In this document: piece by piece, positions 1 to 5,070 of the stretch
How positions within the stretch are numbered: position 1 is the first letter of the stretch
Layout of the letters: every line of letters begins with the position of its first letter
From: an uncultured Clostridia bacterium
Lineage (GTDB): Bacteria > Bacillota > Clostridia > TANB77 > CAG-508
Reading direction: 5' to 3'
Length of the DNA stretch: 6,886 bases
Assembly (NCBI GenBank): GCA_944393305.1
Contig: CALXZS010000070.1
Location: forward strand, 1-6,886
The notes under the pieces: model-generated
The model's database searches: none
What the model saw: the letters and a program-made list of their open reading frames with translations, nothing else
Told to the model about the DNA's origin: nothing
Position numbers and translations under genes: made by a program

Positions 1-1332
1 TCCAACATCTTTTCTTATTCTTATTGCATCTTCTCTATTTGATAAATATGCTATTGTATTTAATACTATATCTTTATTTTGTCTGATTGTTATTGGTGTT
101 CCAAATGAATTTGATAGTTGTATTGTATAATTTGTTGCAAATAAAGCATTTGAGTATGCTACTAATGTTGATTTTGTGTCGTCATCAATTTGTTTTGTTA
201 ATATTTCTCCTAAAACAAATGGACCTTCTTCATCAGTATCTAATTTTTTTGTTATATCTGAATTAATATCCTCTCTATAAAATGAATTATCTGTTGATTG
301 TAAGAAAGGACTTGCTGTAACTCCTAAGCTTTCCATTTCTTCCTCTGATACATTATTTATTTTTCCAGCGTCTAATAATGCTATCATTCCATCAGTGTAT
401 AAATCTTTTACTATATCATTATATGTCATTTGAGGAATTATTAAATCTGGACTATTTACAAGCATATTATCTGATGATTGTTCACATACTACACCATTTG
501 AAAAACTTATTCCGAATTGTGAAAGTATTTTATTTACATTGGTTAGTTCTCCTTGATTTGTATTAAATGCATAAGGGTCTTGTAACCACATTATATTTCC
601 ACCATTATTTATATAGTTTTGTATTTTTTCTGTTTCTAAATCTGTAAAATCACTTGTTGGATTTGCTATTACAAGTACATCACATGTTTCTGGCATATCT
701 GATGTTAAAAGGTCTAATGAATTTACATCATTTACATCATTTTCAATATATACTTTTAATTGTTCCATAGGAAGTGATGAATCTATTCCATATTCGCCAT
801 GTCCTGTTAAGAAGTATATTTGTGGTTTTTGTGCTATTGTAACATCTAAAATAGCATTTGTTAGTTTTTGTTCTGTTATATCTATTGTTTGATATGTAGA
901 ACTATCAAAAGTGTACATTTCACTTGAATCTATTATTTTATATCTTTGGCTTGATTGCACTGCAACTAATTGACTATCTGTACCTACTCCATATTGTGCT
1001 GCTAAATCTGGTCTTTCTGATGTATTTATTAGTTGAATTGTTATTTTATCATTAGTATCATTATATTGTTTTGCAAGTGTTACAGCTGTATCTTCTTCAT
1101 CATATCCAAAGAAATATAATGTTACATTTTGTTCTATATTAGCTACTTGCTCTTTTGATTCATCTGAAAGAGTATATAGTTTTTCGGCTGTAAAGTCTAT
1201 TGGTGTTAAGTCTAAATTAATAAATACTAAATTTATTAATAAAAATACTGCAATTAAAATTAATACTAATGCCAATGTTAATACAGTATCTCTTATCCAT
1301 TTTGTTTTTATTATCTCTATTAGTTTTCTCAT
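1..1332 (-). CDS. GldG-like ABC transporter auxiliary protein (C-terminus beyond the window)
   Basis: I translated this from the reverse strand: an ATG at 1332-1330 opens a frame of 444 codons that is still open at the window edge, so the C-terminal end is missing. Residues about 15-40 form a hydrophobic membrane segment. It is followed by DLTP and EKLYTLS near residues 41-55, typical of the start of GldG-type proteins. The long extracytoplasmic part contains GHGE at 177-180 and the stretches LVIANPTSDF and YINNGGNIMWLQDP (about 220-253), as expected of the ABC_transp_aux/GldG family. Family members normally end in a second membrane segment, which here must lie to the left of position 1; probably only a few dozen residues are lost. 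It is the third gene of the operon, 12 bases after the permease stop. The likely role is the extracytoplasmic or auxiliary partner of the transporter; the substrate is unknown. The start is well fixed by AGGAGG at 1341-1346. Confidence 0.86.
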   Translation of the reverse strand, partial: MRKLIEIIKTKWIRDTVLTLALVLILIAVFLLINLVFINLDLTPIDFTAEKLYTLSDESKEQVANIEQNVTLYFFGYDEEDTAVTLAKQYNDTNDKITIQLINTSERPDLAAQYGVGTDSQLVAVQSSQRYKIIDSSEMYTFDSSTYQTIDITEQKLTNAILDVTIAQKPQIYFLTGHGEYGIDSSLPMEQLKVYIENDVNDVNSLDLLTSDMPETCDVLVIANPTSDFTDLETEKIQNYINNGGNIMWLQDPYAFNTNQGELTNVNKILSQFGISFSNGVVCEQSSDNMLVNSPDLIIPQMTYNDIVKDLYTDGMIALLDAGKINNVSEEEMESLGVTASPFLQSTDNSFYREDINSDITKKLDTDEEGPFVLGEILTKQIDDDTKSTLVAYSNALFATNYTIQLSNSFGTPITIRQNKDIVLNTIAYLSNREDAIRIRKDVG

Positions 1333-1340
1333 TACTTTCA

Positions 1341-1347
1341 CCTCCTA
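1341..1347 (-). promoter_or_regulatory. Ribosome binding site overlapping the permease stop codon
   Basis: On the reverse strand the sequence reads TAGGAGGTGAAAGTAATG. The TAG stop of the permease (1347-1345) shares its last two bases with the AGGAGG ribosome binding site (1346-1341) of the GldG-like gene, whose ATG begins at 1332. Terminating ribosomes would sit on the initiation site, so translation of the two genes is probably coupled. Confidence 0.75.
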
Positions 1348-2055
1348 TTTCACACTTTTTCTTCTTTGTATTACCATAATTGTGAAAATTATAAATAATA
1401 CTGTAAACGAAACTAAAAGTACTAAGTTTTGTATTGAAATTGCTCCATTTACGAATGACATATAGAAAGCATCCATTAATGAGAAATTTACAAAAGCGCT
1501 ACTAAATCCAGGTAAAAACCAAGATAGCATAAAGAATGCAATAGATATTACTGCTGCAATTATTTGATTTTCTGTTAAGCTTGAAGCAAACATACCAAAT
1601 GAAATATATGCTAGTGCTAGTAATGCGAATCCTAGAATTGCTACTAATGATTTACCTAGTTGTGGCTCTCCAAAATAGCATAAAATTGCATAATATATTA
1701 AAGTTAATGCAACTGATAATAATACAACTAATGCAGCTGCTATAAATTTTCCTAAAACGATTGATGTAACACTTCTTGGTGATGTTAATAATAATTGTTC
1801 TGTTCCATTTTTTCTTTCTTCTGAGAACATTCTCATTGTAAGTAATGGAATTATGAAAATAAGTATTACTTGAACTGATATAAACATTGAATTTTTAAAC
1901 AAATTTGAGAAATCCACATATCCTCCTAGTATGATACTCCAAAATATATTAGCGTAAAATACAATACTACACATTAATAGAAAAATTCCTATGTATATGT
2001 ATCCAATTGGTGATAAAAAATATGATTGAAATTCCTTTTTAACGATTGCCCACAT
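1345..2055 (-). CDS. ABC-2 type transporter permease, GldF-like
   Basis: This 236-residue integral membrane protein has about six hydrophobic segments, near residues 18-38, 57-74, 104-126, 136-158, 163-183 and 208-229, and a basic end (QRRKSVK). After the second segment lies MRMFSEERKNGT at 74-85, followed by EQLLLTSP. This cytoplasmic loop is characteristic of ABC-2/GldF-type permeases and probably contacts the ATPase. The length is normal for the GldF-like group. The ATG at 2055 shares one base with the TAA stop of the upstream ATPase gene (TAATG), and GGGAGGT at 2064-2070 serves as ribosome binding site. It would form the membrane channel of the exporter encoded by this operon. Family assignment is firm. 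The transported substrate cannot be told; gliding motility is not implied, since such genes are widespread in non-gliding bacteria. Confidence 0.9.
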   Translation of the reverse strand: MWAIVKKEFQSYFLSPIGYIYIGIFLLMCSIVFYANIFWSIILGGYVDFSNLFKNSMFISVQVILIFIIPLLTMRMFSEERKNGTEQLLLTSPRSVTSIVLGKFIAAALVVLLSVALTLIYYAILCYFGEPQLGKSLVAILGFALLALAYISFGMFASSLTENQIIAAVISIAFFMLSWFLPGFSSAFVNFSLMDAFYMSFVNGAISIQNLVLLVSFTVLFIIFTIMVIQRRKSVK

Positions 2056-2070
2056 TATTTTTTACCTCCC
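2055..2070 (-). promoter_or_regulatory. TAATG overlap with ribosome binding site inside the ATPase C-terminal codons
   Basis: The ATPase stop TAA (2057-2055) shares its last A with the permease ATG. The permease ribosome binding site GGGAGGT (2070-2064) lies inside the last ATPase codons, which spell Gly-Gly-Lys-Lys. This fixes the permease start and points to translational coupling. The glycine codons that interrupt an otherwise lysine-rich tail may be there to supply the GGAGG sequence; that is my inference. Confidence 0.7.
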
Positions 2071-3242
2071 TTTTTGTTATTTTCTTTGTTTTTCTCTTTT
2101 AACTTCTTTCTTTTTTCTTTTTCTTCTTTTGCTTTTTCTATATCTTCTTTCCACTGTTTATCAAATTCTTCTTTTGCTTTTTGTTTCTCTTCTTTTTTTA
2201 TTCTTTTTACTTCTTTTTTTCTTTCGTCTTTTGACATGTTGTTTAATTTTTCTTCTAGTTTAGCTTTTTCTTTTTTCTCTTTTTCTTCTTTTGCTTTCAT
2301 TTCTTTTTCTTTGCTATTTATAAGTTTTAAGAAAGCATCTTCTAATGTTACTTCTGTTTTCTTCAATTCTAATATATTTATATTATTCTTTGGGAATAAA
2401 TCAAATACTTCTTTTCTTAAATCTACATTCTTTTCAGATGTTAGTAAATATTGTTTTGAACCATCTGAATTTGTTTTTATTAATTTGCTTTCTTTGAAAT
2501 TATTTATTTTTTTGCAAACAGTTGCTATTTTATTTTTCTTATCTTCTACTGTAACATATATACTATTTTCTTCTTTAAATTGTTCTTCTAAATGTTCTGG
2601 AGTATCCACAGCTAATATTTTGCCTTTGTTTATTATAATTACTTTCTCGCAAATTTGACTTACTTCTGATAAAATGTGTGAGCTTAGTATTACAGTGTGC
2701 TTTTTTCCTAGCTTTTTTATTAATTCTCTAATTTCTGTTATTTGTTTTGGGTCAAGTCCTACTGTTGGCTCATCCAATATTAGAACTTCTGGATCACCTA
2801 TTAATGCCCCTGCTAGGCTTACCCTTTGCTTATACCCTCTTGATAATTTTCTTATTTGTTTTTTCTCGACTTCTTTAAGTCCTGTTTGCTCTAGTACTTT
2901 ATCTACTTTTTCTTTTCTTTCTTTTCTTTTAACTCTTTTTAGAGATGCCATATAATTTATGAATTCTCTAACTGTTAATTCTTGATATAATGGGGTTCCT
3001 TCTGGCATATATCCTATTTGTTTTTTTACCTTATTAGGCTCTTTTGATATTTCATACCCATTTACAAAAATTTTTCCTTTAGTTGGTTCTATATATCCAG
3101 TTATCATGTTCATGGTTGTACTTTTTCCTGCACCATTTGGACCTAAGAAACCTACTATTTCATTGTCTTTTACTTCAAAGCTAATATTATCTACTGCTAA
3201 AAAGTTGCCATACTTTTTTGTAATGTTTTTTACTTCTATCAC
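2055..3242 (-). CDS. ABC transporter ATP-binding protein, GldA-like, with lysine/glutamate-rich C-terminal tail
   Basis: This 395-residue ATPase has all nucleotide-binding motifs in order: Walker A GPNGAGKST at 34-42, a Q-loop region GYMPEG at 77-82 (Glu in place of the usual Gln, common in this subgroup), signature LSRGYKQR at 133-140, Walker B VLILDEP at 153-159, D-loop GLDP at 162-165 and switch His189. It should power the permease encoded next to it. Residues about 210-308 form the accessory domain usual in GldA/CcmA-like ATPases, which normally end near residue 300-310. Here about 86 more residues follow (310-395), of which about 61 are Lys, Glu, Arg or Asp. They predict a long charged helix or coiled coil ending in KKGGKK. 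The start codon is GTG, read as Met, supported by AGGAGG eight bases upstream and no closer ATG. First gene of the operon. Confidence 0.92.
   Translation of the reverse strand: MIEVKNITKKYGNFLAVDNISFEVKDNEIVGFLGPNGAGKSTTMNMITGYIEPTKGKIFVNGYEISKEPNKVKKQIGYMPEGTPLYQELTVREFINYMASLKRVKRKERKEKVDKVLEQTGLKEVEKKQIRKLSRGYKQRVSLAGALIGDPEVLILDEPTVGLDPKQITEIRELIKKLGKKHTVILSSHILSEVSQICEKVIIINKGKILAVDTPEHLEEQFKEENSIYVTVEDKKNKIATVCKKINNFKESKLIKTNSDGSKQYLLTSEKNVDLRKEVFDLFPKNNINILELKKTEVTLEDAFLKLINSKEKEMKAKEEKEKKEKAKLEEKLNNMSKDERKKEVKRIKKEEKQKAKEEFDKQWKEDIEKAKEEKEKRKKLKEKNKENNKKGGKK
2121..2297 (-). repeat. Short repeats encoding KAKEE in the ATPase tail
   Basis: The plus strand carries TTCTTCTTTTGCTTT three times, at 2121-2135, 2166-2180 and 2283-2297. 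The first two copies match for 17 bases. Copies are 45 and 117 bases apart, multiples of three, so each encodes the same motif, KAKEE, at residues 370, 355 and 316 of the ATPase. They sit in a pyrimidine-rich plus-strand tract (about 2058-2300), which makes the mRNA strongly purine-rich here. Confidence 0.6.
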
Positions 3243-3248
3243 TGATGG

Positions 3249-3256
3249 TTCCTCCT
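3249..3256 (-). promoter_or_regulatory. Ribosome binding site deciding the GTG start of the ATPase
   Basis: The reverse strand reads AGGAGGAACCATCAGTG. The AGGAGG (3256-3251) is eight bases upstream of the GTG at 3242-3240. No ATG lies between this site and the conserved N-terminus IEVKNITKKYG, so the GTG is the only sensible start. Confidence 0.75.
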
Positions 3257-3293
3257 TCTCTTATTTCCCTAAGGATTTCCGTTTCATATTACC

Positions 3294-3321
3294 ACTATAT
3301 TGTATTTATTTCAAGTTTCAA
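3294..3321 (-). promoter_or_regulatory. Probable promoter of the ABC transporter operon
   Basis: On the reverse strand TTGAAA (3321-3316) and TATAGT (3299-3294) are separated by 16 bases; each matches the sigma-A consensus at five of six positions. Transcription would start near 3287, giving a leader of about 45 bases before the GTG. A second TTGAAA lies at 3314-3309 with a poorer -10 partner. The site is back to back with the promoter of the small plus-strand gene. Confidence 0.5.
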
Positions 3322-3340
3322 TATGTTTTTTCACATAAAA

Positions 3341-3369
3341 TTTACATTATTATATTACTATGGTATAAT
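3341..3369 (+). promoter_or_regulatory. Strong extended -10 promoter of the 28-codon gene
   Basis: TTTACA (3341-3346) and a perfect TATAAT (3364-3369) are separated by exactly 17 bases. TGG directly before the TATAAT makes an extended -10 element. Transcription would start near 3376, about 40 bases before the ATG at 3416. This is one of the best matches to a sigma-A promoter in the window, which supports the short gene behind it. Confidence 0.75.
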
Positions 3370-3415
3370 AATTTTGTTAATTTTAGAAAATACTTTTGTG
3401 CGAGGAGGTTTTCCG

Positions 3416-3502
3416 ATGGAGATTGGTATTTTCCTCCAATATTTATCGGCAATTGTGGTTGCCATTCTTCTGTGTTACATGTTTTATCACAGAAAAAGGT
3501 GA
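3416..3502 (+). CDS. 28-residue single-pass membrane peptide, possible type I toxin-like
   Basis: The 28 codons run from ATG 3416 to TGA 3500-3502, preceded by AGGAGG (3403-3408) seven bases upstream. The frame is open further upstream to an ATG at 3245, but that start has no good ribosome binding site and lies before the promoter, so the short form is preferred. The peptide has one acidic residue at the start (MEIG), about 20 hydrophobic residues (4-23) including SAIVVAILLCYMF, and a basic tail YHRKR. This predicts one membrane span with a cytoplasmic C-terminus. A strong promoter lies upstream and a terminator hairpin begins two bases after the stop. Its base composition (31 of 87 G or C) and codons such as CTC, TCG, CTG and GCC are richer in GC than the neighbours. 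The plan resembles type I toxin peptides, but I cannot assign a family. A small regulatory or holin-like peptide is also possible. Confidence 0.62.
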   Translation: MEIGIFLQYLSAIVVAILLCYMFYHRKR

Positions 3503-3504
3503 CC

Positions 3505-3548
3505 AACAAGAAAAAAGTCCGGACTTTTGCCTGGACTTTTTTCTTGTT
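3505..3548. terminator. Bidirectional terminator between the small gene and the aminopeptidase
   Basis: A perfect 16-bp stem pairs 3505-3520 with 3533-3548; its core is AAAAAAGTCC against GGACTTTTTT, around a 12-base loop GGACTTTTGCCT. On the plus strand the GC part is followed by six T; on the minus strand it is followed by TTTTTTCTTGTT. It therefore fits intrinsic termination of both converging genes. The stem includes two bases of the aminopeptidase TAA stop codon. Confidence 0.85.
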
Positions 3549-4926
3549 AATTTTTAAAAAATGTTTCATATGCTCTATATGCTGTATATACATCAAATTT
3601 GCAAGTTACTTCATATGGTGCATGCATAGATAAAACTGGTACACCACAGTCTATAACATCTACTCCTTTATTTGCAAGGATATATGCTATTGTTCCACCT
3701 CCTCCGATGTCAACTTTTCCTAATTCTGCTACTTGGAATCTTATATTATTTTGATTAAATATTCTTCTTATTTCTGCAACATATTCTGCATTTGCATCAG
3801 ATGAATTATATTTTCCGCCTGACCCTGTATATTTATTTATACTTATACCTTTTCCCAAAAATCCTCCATTTTCTGTATCTGAAACAGAAATATATAATGG
3901 GTCTACTCCTGCGTCAACATCTGCTGAAAGCATTTTTGAATTGCAAAATACTTTATCCAATAAATTAGGTCTGTTTATTCTTGTTTTATTTAATAATTCT
4001 GAAATAAATGTGTCAAACACATGTGATTCCATTCCTGTATTTCCCATGCTTCCAATTTCTTCTTTATCTGAAAATAGGCATACAGCAGTTCTTTTTGGTT
4101 TTTCTATATTTAAAATTGCTCTTAAAGAAGTATATACACAAACTTTATCATCTTGACCATATCCAGCAATTAGGCTTTCGTCTAATCCTAGAGTTCTACA
4201 TTTAAAAGCTGGAACTATTTCTAATTCTGAACTTACAAAATCCTCTTCGTTTATTCCATATTTTTTATTTAATAATTTTAATATATTATTTTTAACACTG
4301 TTTTTATCTTCTTCTTTATCTGGTATACTTCCTACTAAAACAGATAAATTTTCTGCATTTATAGCTTCTGATAATTTCTTTTGTTGTTGCTCTTTTGCTA
4401 AGTGTGGTAAAAGGTCTGTTATTGTAAATACTGGTTCATTTTCATTTTCACCAATTGTTACATATATTTTTTCTCCATTTTCTTTTACTATTACTCCATG
4501 AATTGCAAGTGGAATTGCTGTCCACTGATATTTTTTTATTCCTCCATAATAGTGTGTTTTTAAATATGCTAAATTTCCTTCTTGTTTTAATGGGTTTGGT
4601 TTTAAGTCAAGTCTTGGTGAATCTGCATGAGCTCCTATTATATTTACTCCACCTTCTAATGTTTCTTCACCTATTACTGCTAAATATATATTTTTTTCTC
4701 TATTTATATAGTATACTTTATCTCCAGGGTGTAATTCTGAATATTCATTTAAACTTTTAAAACCTTTTTCTCTTGCCAATCTTTCTGTTTCTTTTATTAT
4801 TTCCCTTTCTGTTTTAGCTTTATTTAGAAAGTTCATATATTCATTTGAGAATTCATATATTTTGTTTTTTTCTTCTTCTGTAATTTCTTCCCATCCTGAT
4901 TTTTTATTTAATATTAAATCTTTCAT
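3547..4926 (-). CDS. apeA: M18 family zinc aminopeptidase
   Basis: This 459-residue protein is a cytoplasmic metallopeptidase that removes N-terminal residues from peptides. It shows the M18 motifs in order. AHADSPRLDLKPNPL at 99-113 has His100 and Asp102. GYGQDD at 255-260 supplies the bridging Asp. SDKEEIGSMG at 286-295 has the catalytic and zinc-binding Glu289/Glu290. SADVDAGVDP at 334-343 has zinc ligand Asp336, and GVPVLSMHAPYEV at 428-440 has His435. Active-site loops such as GSGGKYNSSDANAEY (368-382) are also intact. The length fits the aminopeptidase 1 (about 460 residues) branch better than the shorter 430-residue branch, hence the tentative symbol. The position often held by His in the DxxHA motif is Asp338 here, which I believe is usual in this branch. 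No signal peptide. GGAGGT at 4931-4936 supports the ATG at 4926. It appears monocistronic, with its own promoter and a terminator directly after the stop. Confidence 0.93.
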   Translation of the reverse strand: MKDLILNKKSGWEEITEEEKNKIYEFSNEYMNFLNKAKTEREIIKETERLAREKGFKSLNEYSELHPGDKVYYINREKNIYLAVIGEETLEGGVNIIGAHADSPRLDLKPNPLKQEGNLAYLKTHYYGGIKKYQWTAIPLAIHGVIVKENGEKIYVTIGENENEPVFTITDLLPHLAKEQQQKKLSEAINAENLSVLVGSIPDKEEDKNSVKNNILKLLNKKYGINEEDFVSSELEIVPAFKCRTLGLDESLIAGYGQDDKVCVYTSLRAILNIEKPKRTAVCLFSDKEEIGSMGNTGMESHVFDTFISELLNKTRINRPNLLDKVFCNSKMLSADVDAGVDPLYISVSDTENGGFLGKGISINKYTGSGGKYNSSDANAEYVAEIRRIFNQNNIRFQVAELGKVDIGGGGTIAYILANKGVDVIDCGVPVLSMHAPYEVTCKFDVYTAYRAYETFFKN

Positions 4927-4951
4927 GTTTACCTCCGTTCTTATTTTTTAC

Positions 4952-4992
4952 ATTATATCAATAGTATATCAAAAAATAAAGTTAAAATTCAA
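4952..4992 (-). promoter_or_regulatory. Probable aminopeptidase promoter with two tandem extended -10 boxes
   Basis: The reverse strand holds TTGATATACT (4972-4963) and TTGATATAAT (4961-4952), offset by 11 bases, each containing TGA before a -10-like hexamer (TATACT, TATAAT). The upstream box has TTGAAT (4992-4987) 18 bases away as -35. The downstream box has a perfect -10 but only a weak -35 (TTTATT, 4980-4975). Either or both could drive the aminopeptidase gene, with leaders of about 20-30 bases. Confidence 0.5.
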
Positions 4993-5009
4993 ATTTTATT
5001 CTTTTTATA

Positions 5010-5038
5010 TTTACAAATATTTTTATTTATTGTTTAAT
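5010..5038 (+). promoter_or_regulatory. Probable promoter of the VanW-domain gene
   Basis: TTTACA (5010-5015) and TTTAAT (5033-5038) are spaced by 17 bases, each a five-of-six match to consensus. Transcription would start near 5045, about 25 bases before the ATG. The surrounding intergenic region is almost pure A/T, so chance matches are likely and confidence is moderate. It is divergent from the aminopeptidase promoter; the two share the 144-base gap. Confidence 0.42.
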
Positions 5039-5070
5039 ATATATTAATGAATATTATTTAGGAGTGAAAT

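Noticed and set aside
2121..2297. A CRISPR-like or tandem DNA repeat array
   Set aside because: The repeated 15-base unit is coding, irregularly spaced and in frame, explained by KAKEE motifs in the ATPase tail.
2026..2658. A 210-codon plus-strand open frame rich in Phe and Ser
   Set aside because: It is the complement of the lysine/glutamate codons of the ATPase tail (purine-rich AAA/GAA read as TTT/TTC), has no ribosome binding site, and lies over a gene with full family motifs.
3400..3520. A minus-strand promoter for an antitoxin RNA opposite the 28-codon gene
   Set aside because: Candidate boxes such as TTGTTG (3509-3504) with GATAAA have wrong spacing (15 bases) or poor matches, so I do not call an antisense RNA gene.
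3342..3596. An 84-codon minus-strand open frame covering the small gene
   Set aside because: It translates through the bidirectional terminator and overlaps the aminopeptidase end out of frame; no ribosome binding site supports it.
3106..3633. A 175-codon plus-strand open frame crossing the small gene and terminator
   Set aside because: It runs antisense through the ATPase start, across a promoter and a terminator hairpin, and into the aminopeptidase end, with low-complexity content and no start signal.
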